Assembly: GCA_016713335.1 (NCBI GenBank)
Contig: JADJPH010000016.1
Location: 1 to 64,000, forward strand
Length of the DNA: 64,000 nucleotides
Origin: Candidatus Fredericiella danica
GTDB lineage: Bacteria > Chloroflexota > Anaerolineae > Caldilineales > Caldilineaceae
Direction: 5' to 3'
Below are positions 8,685 through 18,821 of this stretch, piece after piece; position 1 is the first letter of the stretch, and the number at the start of each line of letters is the position of its first letter. The notes below the pieces were generated by a model. The model searched no databases, had not been told where the DNA came from, and worked only from the letters and a program-made list of their open reading frames with translations. Position numbers and translations under genes: made by a program.

Positions 8685-10118
8685 CTATTCCTGGTAGATG
8701 CCGGCATCCTTGAGCTGCACGGTCAGGCTCTCGACGAGCTTGTCGAGGCGTTCCTGTGCATCTGCCCCTGCATAGATATCCTGCAACGCCTGCGCCCACT
8801 CCGTCGTCGTCTCAAAGAAGAGCGGCTGCGGGGTGAACTGAATCTTCATGTCGTTGCTGGAGATCGTGTTGAACGTTTCCAGATAGTCGGTCTGTTCGGC
8901 CATCTTGGCCTGGAAGTCCGGGTTTTCCCAAATGGACTGGCGAACCGGGTTGACCATGCTGTATTTGGTGGCGCCGGTGGTCAGGAAGTCCTTGCCGGTT
9001 GCCCACTGCAGGAACAGCCAGGTGCAATCCTTGTTCTTGGAGCCGGCGTTCATGGCCAGCGACCAGATCCAGATGTTGGTCTTGAGTTGGCCATCGGGGC
9101 CGAGTGGGCCTGGCGCCCAGGCGACGTTGCCCAGTACTTCTGGGGCAGCGGTGCCTTCCTGATTCTGGAAGTAACCCAGAATGTCGGCGTCAAAGAGCGA
9201 TGCACCCTTGCCGGCGCCGAAGTCAGAACCAGCCTGGTACCACGTATAGGTGGTCCATGCTTCCGGACCGGCGCTCTTGACCATGTCGATCCACTTCTTG
9301 GTGACTTCGACTGCACAGGCGGAGTTCATCTGCGGGTGCATCTTTTCATCATAATCGACACAGCCATAGCTGGAGTACATGGTCATGAAGCCAGGATGGA
9401 TGGTGGCCCAGTTCAGGCTGCCACGCACGTCAATGCCGGCCATGCCTGGATTGGCTTCCTTGAGCTTCTTGGAGACGTCGACCAGTTCATCGAGCGTTGT
9501 CGGCGGCTTCAGCCCGGCGGCGTCCATGAGGTCCTTGCGGTACATGTAGGCGTTGGCTTCCCAGCCCCATGGCAGCGCGTACTGCGAACCCTGGCCAAGA
9601 TTGGCCGAACCCGGCTGCAGATTCCACATTTCGGAATTGCGGAGGTCAGGCAGAATGTCCTCAAAGTCATAGTCGGGATTGGTCTTGGCCGGATCGTTGA
9701 TGTAGGGCTCCAGCGGTTCCATCCAACCGGCGGGCGCATACTGCCAAATCATGTAGGCGCCGGTCATGAAGGCATCATAGGTGCTCGACTCGCCAGCCTG
9801 TAGGTCGATTGTCACCTTGTCGAAGTAGTTCTGTTCCGGGACGACGTCATAGGTGACCTTCATACCCGTCAGTTCTTCGAATACCGGCAATTCACCGACC
9901 AGCGCTTGCTGATAGGGGTGCTGATTGAGCAGCAGCTTCAGCTCTGTGCCCTTGCACATGCCCCAGTCAAACGCTGCGGGGGCGGCATCGCCACCGGCAG
10001 CAGGTTCTTCAGCGGCCGGGGCCGCTGGGGCAGCCGGCGCCGCGCCGGCACAGGCGCCAAGTAGCATGGCAAAAACGGTCAACAGCGATAGAGCCACAAA
10101 CAAGTTTCGTACTCGCAT
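8685..10118 (-). CDS. Sugar/polyol ABC transporter substrate-binding lipoprotein
   Basis: Extracytoplasmic binding protein of 477 residues. It begins with a lipoprotein signal (lipobox LLGAC at residues 19-23) followed by a flexible Ala/Pro linker, as in other lipoproteins of this window. The mature part has the layout of CUT1 family-1 solute-binding proteins (LVGELPVFEELTGMKVTYDV near the start, AYMYRKDLMDAAGLKPP in the middle). An RBS (AAGGAGGA) lies ahead of the ATG. It captures the ligand outside the membrane and hands it to the two permeases. The ligand is unknown; neighbours argue for a polyol or small sugar. Confidence 0.92.
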   Translation of the reverse strand: MRVRNLFVALSLLTVFAMLLGACAGAAPAAPAAPAAEEPAAGGDAAPAAFDWGMCKGTELKLLLNQHPYQQALVGELPVFEELTGMKVTYDVVPEQNYFDKVTIDLQAGESSTYDAFMTGAYMIWQYAPAGWMEPLEPYINDPAKTNPDYDFEDILPDLRNSEMWNLQPGSANLGQGSQYALPWGWEANAYMYRKDLMDAAGLKPPTTLDELVDVSKKLKEANPGMAGIDVRGSLNWATIHPGFMTMYSSYGCVDYDEKMHPQMNSACAVEVTKKWIDMVKSAGPEAWTTYTWYQAGSDFGAGKGASLFDADILGYFQNQEGTAAPEVLGNVAWAPGPLGPDGQLKTNIWIWSLAMNAGSKNKDCTWLFLQWATGKDFLTTGATKYSMVNPVRQSIWENPDFQAKMAEQTDYLETFNTISSNDMKIQFTPQPLFFETTTEWAQALQDIYAGADAQERLDKLVESLTVQLKDAGIYQE

Positions 10119-10269
10119 GGTGTCTCAAGTCCTCCTTGACAATCACAATGGGTATTGCACACGACCTCGACAGCACTAGAAAACACGACGAAACTGCACA
10201 TAGAGAGGTTGAACAGCACAATGGGTAGATTTCCTGGCTCCTCCTTTCCGATCCCGTTGGCTGGACCCG

Positions 10270-11088
10270 CTAAACGATCAACGACGGTATATCACCCAGG
10301 TTATTGATCACGAAGGTAGGTGGCGCCGGCATGCGGGCGACATCCTCGCGTTTGGCAACGCCGGTCAGCGTCACCGCAGTGAGCATGCCGGCCTGTTGCC
10401 CCATGAGGATGTCCGTCTCCAGCCGATCACCAACCATCATGCAGCGGCCTGCGGGGAGACCAAGGCGCTCTTGTGCAACCTGCATGATCAAGGTGGAAGG
10501 TTTGCCTGCCAGCAGTTCCAGTTCACGCCCCGTCATGTGTTGCAGCGCGGCAAGTGTGCCACCTGCATCCGGAATCGCGCCGCCCGGCATGGGGCAGGTT
10601 TTGTCCGCATTGGTGGCATAGAAGCGCGCCCCAAGGCGCAGCGCCTGGTAGGCCGTATTGAGCTTGCGGTAGTCGAGGGTTCGATCAAAGGCAACGATGA
10701 CCGCATCGATACCAGCAGGGTCGATGACCTCCATCGGGTCTTGCTCGTTCAATTCGTCAATGATGGTGAGTACGTGGCTGCGCAACTCCTTGCGCAGATT
10801 TTCTTCGCCGATCAAATAATAGCGCAGGTGGGGTTCGGTCTGCGCCAGATGGTGCCCTAAAACATACCCGGAGGTGATGACTGCGTCGGGTGGCGTCGGG
10901 ATGCCCAGCCGGGTGAGCTTGGTGGCATAAGTCTCCCGTGGGGACAGCGGTTTGTTGCTGACGAAGAGCACCTGCTTCCCACGACGACGCAGCTCCGTAA
11001 TCGCGTCGACGCTGCCTGGCAGGGCGGCCTCGCCCAGGTACACTGTGCCGTCTAGATCAAAGACAAACCCGTCAACTTGCGGCGCCAT
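10270..11088 (-). CDS. HAD-IIA sugar phosphatase (AraL/NagD-like)
   Basis: A haloacid-dehalogenase-type phosphatase, about 272 residues from the ATG at 11088, which has AAGGA about ten bases upstream; the frame is open to a TTG at 11118. Motif I is FDLDGTVYLG, motif II VLFVSNKP, motif III lies in ELLAGKPS and motif IV is MVGDRLETDILMG; the C2-type cap between motifs II and III is the HAD-IIA hallmark. Members dephosphorylate sugar phosphates or phosphoglycolate, sometimes to relieve sugar-phosphate stress. It heads the minus-strand catabolic run, separated by about 150 bases from the binding-protein gene and divergent from the SorC regulator. Confidence 0.88.
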   Translation of the reverse strand: MAPQVDGFVFDLDGTVYLGEAALPGSVDAITELRRRGKQVLFVSNKPLSPRETYATKLTRLGIPTPPDAVITSGYVLGHHLAQTEPHLRYYLIGEENLRKELRSHVLTIIDELNEQDPMEVIDPAGIDAVIVAFDRTLDYRKLNTAYQALRLGARFYATNADKTCPMPGGAIPDAGGTLAALQHMTGRELELLAGKPSTLIMQVAQERLGLPAGRCMMVGDRLETDILMGQQAGMLTAVTLTGVAKREDVARMPAPPTFVINNLGDIPSLIV

Positions 11089-11169
11089 GCGGTGTCCATC
11101 CTTAGGCAGGCTGATCAACAGCCGTACGAATATTTGCTGATGTGGGGATTGCGCAAAAATTTGCAGTTA

Positions 11170-11185
11170 CTGCATATCTTTGCAG
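11170..11185. promoter_or_regulatory. Candidate operator for the SorC-type regulator
   Basis: The divergent intergenic stretch 11089-11408 holds CTGCA-N6-TGCAG at 11170-11185, with additional TTTGCAG/TGCAG half-sites at 11160-11166 and 11286-11310. SorC-family proteins bind AT-rich palindromes next to their own gene, so this cluster is a reasonable operator. No clear -35/-10 pair could be settled. Confidence 0.35.
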
Positions 11186-11408
11186 ATAGTAGCACGGCTT
11201 ACACACCTTGTCAAGTGCTCAAAATTCCTAAAAGTTCCCAAAATATCCCATTGACACGCCCATTCACCCGTGATAGGCTAGGTTGCAGATTTATGCAGGG
11301 GTCGCAGTTTTGTGCGTTTGCTGCAAGATCGTGCAACTTCTTCGCCCGCACGTCTCGAGGCGCCTCCTGTGGAACAATGGTTCGGACTTATCAAAATTCC
11401 TGTTGAAT

Positions 11409-12390
11409 ATGCAAACGCCGGAGGCGCGCATGGGTGAGCGCGAGGATCTGCTGGCCATGGTTGCCAGCCTGTACTACAAGCTTCACCTAAGCCAGGGAGA
11501 AATTGCCGAGCGGCTGGGTGTTTCCTCATCGAAGATTTCGCGCCTGCTGAAAGAAGCCTGGGATCGGGGCATCATCGAGGTGCGAGTGCACGCACCGATT
11601 CCGCGCGATTTCGCATTGGAGCAGGAACTGATTGGGCGTTATGGGTTGCGCGATGCCTACGTACTTGAGACTTCGCCCGATTCCGATGATACGACGCTGC
11701 TGGCCGCATTGGGCCACCTTGCGGCCACGTTCTTGCAGCGCGCGCTGGCCGAGTTGCCACCGGGCCGTTCGATCGGTGTGGCCTGGGGGACGGGCGTCCA
11801 TGCGACCGTCAGCGCACTGCCCAACAATCCTGGCAACCGGGTGGATGTGGTGCAGTTATTGGGGGGCGTTGGCGCATTAGTCGTTGACAGTCCGGACCTG
11901 GCACGGATGGTGGCGATTAAACTTGGTGGGCGGCATCATGACCTGCATGCACCCGTCATTGTCGAACAGCGGCGGTCCGCGACATCTTTCTGAGTGAGCC
12001 GGCGGTGCACGAAAGCATCTTACGCGCGCGTTCCGTGCAACTGGCCATTACGGGGATAGGGGCGGTTGAGGAGACCAGCTCCAGTTTCTTGCGCGCTGGG
12101 CTGCTGACGCGGACGGATCTGGCCATTGCGCGTGGCGCCGGGGCGGTCGGCGAAATGGTTGGGCGCTTTTTTGACAGCAATGGCAACACGGACGGCATCG
12201 AGATCAATCAGCGTGTGATTGGCGTGGAACTCGAAGATCTGCGGCGCATTCCCCAGGTTCTCGCCGTCGCGCGGGCGCTTCCAAAGTGCAATCGATCCTG
12301 GGCGCCCTGCGCGGCAGATACCTTAACGTGCTGGCGACCGACGACCTCACGGCGCGCCTGATCGTGGCAGCCGATCAGGGAGCAAGTTAA
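11409..12390 (+). CDS. SorC/DeoR-type sugar-binding transcriptional regulator, frameshifted twice
   Basis: The N-terminal winged HTH (LHLSQGEIAERLGVSSSKISRLL reads across residues 18-40) is followed by the SorC sugar-phosphate-binding domain (SIGVAWGTGVHATVSAL). The first frame ends at 11993, the second continues from about 11975 (LARSVQLAITGIGAVEE... region) to about 12275, and a third ends at 12388-12390 with the typical C-terminus (GRYLNVLATDDLTARLIVAA). Start chosen at ATG 11409; the frame is open upstream to 11283 but that part has no domain. Divergent from the HAD phosphatase and importer genes, so it most likely controls the catabolic operon in response to a phosphorylated intermediate. 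Confidence 0.85.
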
Positions 12391-12628
12391 GGCGTGCGCC
12401 CCTGCGCCAAAGATGCATTGTGTCCCTGGTTCCCCAATGAATGGCCTTTCCACCGCCAGACGATCTGGCAAGCCAGCCATCGTTTTCCCTGGCGGCGTTG
12501 ACTTTCATTGACTTGCATTTCTGGTTTACCCTCCCGTTGAAAATGCACCCATCCAGGCAGGGGGTCTTGGTGCGGGTGTGTTACAATGCCTCCAGTTTAA
12601 TGAATCACTTGACCGAAGGAGATCTCCG

Positions 12629-13885
<1,257 letters not shown>

Positions 13886-13933
13886 TCTCAGCGCAATCAT
13901 CCACAATCCAACATTTCGACTCGAGATCTTACG

Positions 13934-15310
13934 ATGGCAATCAGCGTCTTTGACCTGTTCAAGATCGGCATCGGGCCGTCCAGTTCACACACGGTGGGTC
14001 CCATGAAGGCTGCACGTCAGTTTGCCGCGGGCCTGCATGAACGTGGTCTGCTGCCGGCGGTGGCAAGCGTGCAGATCGAACTGTATGGATCGCTCGGGGC
14101 GACGGGGAAAGGGCACGGCAGCGACAAGGCCGTGTTGTTGGGGCTGGAGGGAGAGACTCCGGACCGCGTCGAAATCGATCAGATCGAGGCGCGACTCGCG
14201 GCTATCCGGCAGACGCAGCGCATTATCCTGCTCCAAGTCCATCCGATTCCCTTTGTTGAGAAGTCAGACCTGCTCTTCAAGCGGAGCGCACTGCCTTATC
14301 ACCCCAATGGGATGCGCTTCATGGCCAGGGCCGCGGATGGTGCGGAGCTAGACAACCGCATCTATTATTCTGTTGGCGGCGGTTTTGTCGTCGACGACAC
14401 CGCCAGTGGTCACGACCGGATCAAGGCAGACGATACGGTGCTGCCCTATCCCTTCCACACGGGTGACGAACTCCTCCATGTCTGCAAGCGCCACCATCTG
14501 TCGATCAGCCAGGTAATGATGGAGAATGAGAAGGCCTGGCGCAGCGAGGCGGACGTACGCGCTGGACTGCTTGAAATCTGGCACGTGATGCAGGAATGTG
14601 TGCGCCGCGGTTGCCGGGACAACGGTACGTTGCCAGGTGGCATGAAGGTGCGGCGCCGTGCCGCGGAACTCTATCAAAAACTGGTAGAGCATCCTGAGGC
14701 GAATCTTCAAGATCCCCTGAACGTGATGGATTGGGTCAATCTCTATGCCATTGCGGTGAATGAAGAGAATGCAGCGGGCGGTCGTGTTGTCACCGCACCG
14801 ACGAACGGCGCGGCAGGGAGCATTCCGGCGGTGCTGCACTACTATTCGCGTTTCGTCCCCGCGGCAAATGATGACGGCGTTGTGCGTTTTCTGCTGACCG
14901 CAGGGGCGATGGGCACCCTCTACAAGAAGAACGCTTCCATCTCAGGCGCCGATGTTGGGTGCCAGGGCGAAGTGGGTGTGGCGTGTTCAATGGCGGCGGC
15001 TGGGCTGGCTGAAGTTCGCGGTGGGAATCCTGATCAGGTCGAGAATGCGGCAGAAATTGGGATGGAGCATAACCTTGGCTTGACCTGTGACCCCGTCGGG
15101 GGGCTTGTGCAGATTCCGTGCATTGAGCGGAATGCGATGGGCGCGGTCAAAGCCATCAACGCCGCTCGCATTGCCCTGCGCGGGGACGGCAAGCACTATG
15201 TGTCGCTCGACAAGGTCATTAAGACGATGCGCGATACCGGCGCCGACATGAAGACAAAATATAAAGAGACGGCGCGGGGTGGTCTGGCCGTCAACGTCAT
15301 TGAGTGCTGA
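13934..15310 (+). CDS. sdaA: L-serine dehydratase, iron-sulfur, single chain
   Basis: A 458-residue L-serine ammonia-lyase that yields pyruvate and ammonia with an oxygen-sensitive Fe-S cluster. The N-terminal beta domain starts with FDLFKIGIGPSSSHTVGPM, and the alpha domain shows APTNGAAGSIPAVLHYY and the cluster cysteines in GCQGEVGVACSM, GLTCDPVGG and VQIPCIERN. Both domains are fused, as in E. coli SdaA, in contrast to the split SdaAA/SdaAB type of Bacillus. It is downstream of pepT and upstream of the TrpF-TrmO reading frame. Confidence 0.94.
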   Translation: MAISVFDLFKIGIGPSSSHTVGPMKAARQFAAGLHERGLLPAVASVQIELYGSLGATGKGHGSDKAVLLGLEGETPDRVEIDQIEARLAAIRQTQRIILLQVHPIPFVEKSDLLFKRSALPYHPNGMRFMARAADGAELDNRIYYSVGGGFVVDDTASGHDRIKADDTVLPYPFHTGDELLHVCKRHHLSISQVMMENEKAWRSEADVRAGLLEIWHVMQECVRRGCRDNGTLPGGMKVRRRAAELYQKLVEHPEANLQDPLNVMDWVNLYAIAVNEENAAGGRVVTAPTNGAAGSIPAVLHYYSRFVPAANDDGVVRFLLTAGAMGTLYKKNASISGADVGCQGEVGVACSMAAAGLAEVRGGNPDQVENAAEIGMEHNLGLTCDPVGGLVQIPCIERNAMGAVKAINAARIALRGDGKHYVSLDKVIKTMRDTGADMKTKYKETARGGLAVNVIEC

Positions 15311-15324
15311 GAGACGACGCGGCC

Positions 15325-16456
15325 ATGATCCGGGTAAAGGTCTGCTGTATTGCCAGTGTCGAAGAGGCGTGGATGGCGATCCGCGCAGGCGCCCATGCGA
15401 TTGGCCTGGTGTCCGCGATGCCGAGCGGCCCAGGCGTGATCGATGAAGCCGTCATCGCCAAGATTGCCGCTACCATCCCACCCCCATTGCCACATTTCTA
15501 CTTGACCGCCAGCCAGGATCCTGGCCATATTATTGGCCAGCAGCGGCGCTGTGGCACGAATACGATCCAGTTGGTCGATCGTCTTGACAGCGACGCCTAC
15601 GGTGAACTGCGCGCACCTGCCCGGGATCAATCTGGTGCAGGTCATCCATGTGCGCGGGGAGGCGGCGATCGCAGAGGCCGCAGGCATTGCGCCCCATGTT
15701 GACGCCTTGTTGCTCGATTCGGGGAATCCGGACCTGGCCGTGAAGGAACTCGGCGGCACCGGGCGCACGCACAACTGGGAAATCAGCCGTGAGATCGTGA
15801 AGAAAATCGATCGGCCTGTGTTTCTTGCCGGTGGGCTCCGGGTTGAAAATGTGGCTTCTGCAATCGAAACGGTCCGGCCGTTTGGGGTGGATCTCTGTTC
15901 CGGCGTGCGCACCGCCGGCGTCCTGGATGTCGCAAAACTGGCGGCTTTTATGCAGGGTGTGACGCATGCGGAGCAGGGGCAGCGTCTGGAAACTGGCGCC
16001 TCAATCACCATGAAGCCCATTGGTGTTGTACACAACCATCGAAAAGATCCCATTGACGATGATTGGGATGGCGTCGTCTCCGAAATCATCCTTGCCGATG
16101 GCATTGGCGAGGCTGCGCTCACAGGCCTCGAAACCTTCTCGCACGTCGAGGTAGTGTTCTTCTTTGATCGTGTGGATGAGCTTGACATAACGATGGGGGC
16201 GCGCCATCCGCGCGGCAACAGCGATTGGCCGCTTACGGGGATCTTTGCGCAGCGGGGCAAGAATCGACCGAACCGGTTGGGTGTGTCGACCGCACGGATC
16301 GTCGGACGAGATGGACGTGTGCTAAAGGTGGCAGGACTCGATGCGATCGATGGTACGCCGGTGCTTGATCTCAAACCAGTGATGGCGGAATTCCTACCGC
16401 GTGGGGAGGTTAGTCAGCCGGAGTGGAGCCACGAACTGATGCGTGCGTATTGGTAG
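15325..16456 (+). CDS. TrpF-like isomerase domain in frame with TrmO-like tRNA methyltransferase domain, frameshifted
   Basis: The first 215 or so residues resemble phosphoribosylanthranilate isomerase: MIRVKVCCIASVEEA at the start, VDALLLDSG in the middle and VFLAGGLRVENV near the phosphate site. One frameshift sits near 15605 (the first frame runs to 15702, the second is used from about 15600). Without a stop the frame then enters MKPIGVVHNHRKDPIDDDWD at 16011, the start of a TsaA/TrmO (UPF0066) domain, which methylates t6A in tRNA-Thr using SAM. Either a true fusion or two genes joined by a sequencing indel. The gene starts 15 bases after sdaA; its end overlaps the MarR gene by 47 bases. 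Confidence 0.75.
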
Positions 16457-16925
16457 TCGTGGCAGCAGTGGGACAAACCTGGCCTTTTCCGAGTTTCTTG
16501 CAGAGTGCGCCCAGTTGCAGTTGCTCTTCCGGGGTGAGAACGGACATCTCGTCTGCAACGACCGCCGCATGGGTGGGAAAGATCGACGAGATCAGCTCCC
16601 TGCCGTCGTCCGTCAGGTCAACCATGATGACACGCCGGTCATGTTCATCCCGATGGCGGGCGACAAGGCCGTGCTTTTCCAAGTTGTCGACTACCAATGT
16701 CGTATTGCCGCCACTCTTTAGCAGTTTTCCGCAGATTTCCGTTTGCGACATGGGACCCAGGTGATAGAGTGCTTCCAAGGTCCCAAACTGGGTTTCGGTG
16801 AGATCGTGGAATGTATTATGGCGCGCGATGCGGGCGGTCAATGAATTCGTCGCGCGCGTCAGTTTTATGAGCGTATCTAGGGCGAGCGTCTGGCACTCAG
16901 GCCCATCATAGTGGGTGGGCATCAA
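16410..16925 (-). CDS. MarR-family transcriptional regulator
   Basis: A 171-residue winged-helix regulator. The recognition region is LGPMSQTEICGKLLKSGGNT, the wing is HRDEHDRRVIMVDLTDDG, and a C-terminal helical dimerisation tail follows. The C-terminus is extended by a short Thr/Ala tail. It is convergent with the TrpF-TrmO gene (47-base overlap) and divergent from the gene at 16995. A likely operator lies between them. Ligand unknown. Confidence 0.9.
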   Translation of the reverse strand: MMPTHYDGPECQTLALDTLIKLTRATNSLTARIARHNTFHDLTETQFGTLEALYHLGPMSQTEICGKLLKSGGNTTLVVDNLEKHGLVARHRDEHDRRVIMVDLTDDGRELISSIFPTHAAVVADEMSVLTPEEQLQLGALCKKLGKGQVCPTAATTTNTHASVRGSTPAD

Positions 16926-16952
16926 TCATTGTCCAATATCTAGAAAGTCGTC

Positions 16953-16971
16953 TATACCAAAACGAAGTATA
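16953..16971. promoter_or_regulatory. Candidate MarR operator
   Basis: TATAC (16953-16957) and GTATA (16967-16971) form an inverted repeat with a 9-base spacer in the short gap between the divergent MarR gene and the 16995 gene. MarR proteins usually bind palindromes of about this span next to their own start. Confidence 0.3.
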
Positions 16972-16994
16972 CCAGCCCTGTCAAGCGAGCGCCC

Positions 16995-17594
16995 ATGTCA
17001 ATCTACCTCTGCGCAACGAATCCTGCACTCCAGTCGAATCTCAGCCAGACGGTGCACGATAGGCAAGTGCTCGTATTATGCGCGGATTCGGCGCCTGCAT
17101 CCGTAGGTCTGCCTCCGATGCCAGGTGTCGAGATGGTGATGATTTCGTTGGCGGCTGCACCGGCGCGGGTTGACAATGCCACCATCGTGATAGCCGTGGA
17201 CGCTGCGGCGTTGGAACCTGCCGCGCAGCAGGCGTTGGCCGGCGTGCTGGGCAGTTGGAGTGAGCGCGCCCACGCCTTGTACTTCGCACCTGAGGCGATC
17301 CGGTTGGCGGGTCAGGCGGCGGCCTCCACGTCAGCCGGTTGCTTGCCGGCCACCATTGTGCTGCCGTCGCTTGCCGAGGCGCCAGATGCTGAAACGTTAA
17401 CCGGGGAACATCATGGCATCGAACGGCTGATCGCCCTCGATGGCGATGTCACGGCAATTTACGAACGCTCGTCCCAGATGCTGGGCGTTGCGGGTGCGGG
17501 CAGCGTCCTGGTGATGACGTTTGCAGGCGGGATCGATCAACCGGAGACAGCAGACGTCGATGTGCTGACGCATGGAATGTCGAAATACCTCTAG
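16995..17594 (+). CDS. Hypothetical protein, 199 residues
   Basis: No family recognised. The protein is soluble, rich in Ala and Val, without a signal peptide or clear membrane span, and has short beta-like stretches (VEMVMISLAAAPA, NATIVIAVDAAAL) and a Gly-rich piece near the C-terminus (MLGVAGAGSVLVMTFAGG). Lies 69 bases from the MarR start on the opposite strand and 19 bases ahead of the thiolase, so it is probably co-transcribed with the thiolase and controlled by the MarR protein. ATG at 16995 chosen as the first in frame. Confidence 0.6.
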   Translation: MSIYLCATNPALQSNLSQTVHDRQVLVLCADSAPASVGLPPMPGVEMVMISLAAAPARVDNATIVIAVDAAALEPAAQQALAGVLGSWSERAHALYFAPEAIRLAGQAAASTSAGCLPATIVLPSLAEAPDAETLTGEHHGIERLIALDGDVTAIYERSSQMLGVAGAGSVLVMTFAGGIDQPETADVDVLTHGMSKYL

Positions 17595-17613
17595 TTCAGT
17601 GGGGAGTCTTTCA

Positions 17614-18821
17614 TGGCGAACGAAGTGTATATCTTTGATGCAGTGCGAACGCCACGTGGACGCGGGAAGGCGGATGGCGCCCTGCACGTCGTCCCTTCGA
17701 TCGATCTGGTTGTGACGCTGTTGCAGGCGTTGCGTGACAGAAATCGGCTCGATACCGCCCCAAGTCGATGACGTGGTGCTCGGCTGTGTGACGCCAATCG
17801 GTGAACAGGGCGGCGACATTGCGCGCGCAGCAGTCCTGTTTGCCGGCTGGGATCAAGGCGTGCCGGGGCTACAAGTAAATCGCTTTTGCGCTTCGGGGCT
17901 GGAAGCTGTCAATCTGGCGGCGATGAAGGTGCGTTCCGGTTGGGAGCAGTTGGTCGTGGCGGGTGGCGTTGAATCAATGTCGCGGGTGGCCATGGGCACC
18001 GACGGGGGAGCGCTTTTCGAGGATGAACGCGTCACCGCGGCGATTGGTTTTGTCCCACAGGGATTGGCGCAGATTTGATCGCGACGGTAGAAGGGTTTAC
18101 GCGCACAGAGGTCGATCTCTTTGCGGCTGAGTCTCAGCGGCGGGCAGCTCATGCAGCCGAGCAGGGGTTCTTCCGTTCCTTGATCCCAGTACCTGGGCCA
18201 GGTGGCGAACTCGTCCTGGCGCACGATGAGCATATCCGGCCACAGACCACGGTAGAGGGGTTGGCGACGCTGAAACCAGCCTTTGCGGCGATTGGTGCGG
18301 CGAAGTATGACGCCATTGCGCTCCAAAAGTATCCGCAAGTCGCCAAGATCGAGCACATTCACACTGCGGGCAACTCTTCCGGTATTGTCGACGGTGCGGC
18401 GCTTGTGCTGGTTGGCTCAGCGGCAGCCGGCGCCCAACTGGGTCTCAAACCGCGCGCCAGGATTGTGGCTGCGGCGTTGACCGGCACTGAACCCACGATT
18501 ATGTTGACCGGCCCAGGCCCCGCTTCGCAAAAGGCGTTGCGGTTGGCGGGGATGACCGTCAAAGATATTGACCTGTTTGAGGTGAATGAAGCGTTTGCGG
18601 CGGTGGTGCTGCGTTTCATGCGCGACATGGGCATCGACGATACCGAGCGCATCAATGTCAATGGGGGCGCCATTGCTTTGGGCCACCCATTGGGCGCCAC
18701 CGGTGCTGCGTTGCTTGGCACAGCCCTTGATGAACTCGAGCGCCGCGATGCTGCCACCGCGCTCATCACCCTGTGCGTGGGCGGTGGGATGGGCATTGCG
18801 ACGATTATTGAGCGGGTTTAG
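17614..18821 (+). CDS. Acetyl-CoA acetyltransferase/3-ketoacyl-CoA thiolase, frameshifted
   Basis: Thiolase of about 400 residues that condenses or cleaves acyl-CoA. Start at ATG 17614 (MANEVYIFDAVRTPRGRGKA) after GGGGAG. Breaks occur near 17745 and 18065. The nucleophile Cys is in NRFCASGLEAVN, the His in NVNGGAIALGHPLGATGA, and the second Cys in LITLCVGGGMG, so the catalytic set is complete. Likely role is in fatty-acid beta-oxidation or acetoacetyl-CoA formation. The 3' end overlaps the convergent sensor kinase by 17 bases. Confidence 0.9.

Noticed and set aside
8679..9803. 374-residue plus-strand open frame opposite the binding-protein gene
   Set aside because: Antisense shadow of a well-supported ABC binding-protein gene; no RBS or family motif.
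15196..16374. 392-residue minus-strand open frame across sdaA and the TrpF-TrmO gene
   Set aside because: Ser/Arg-rich shadow that crosses two real genes on the opposite strand.
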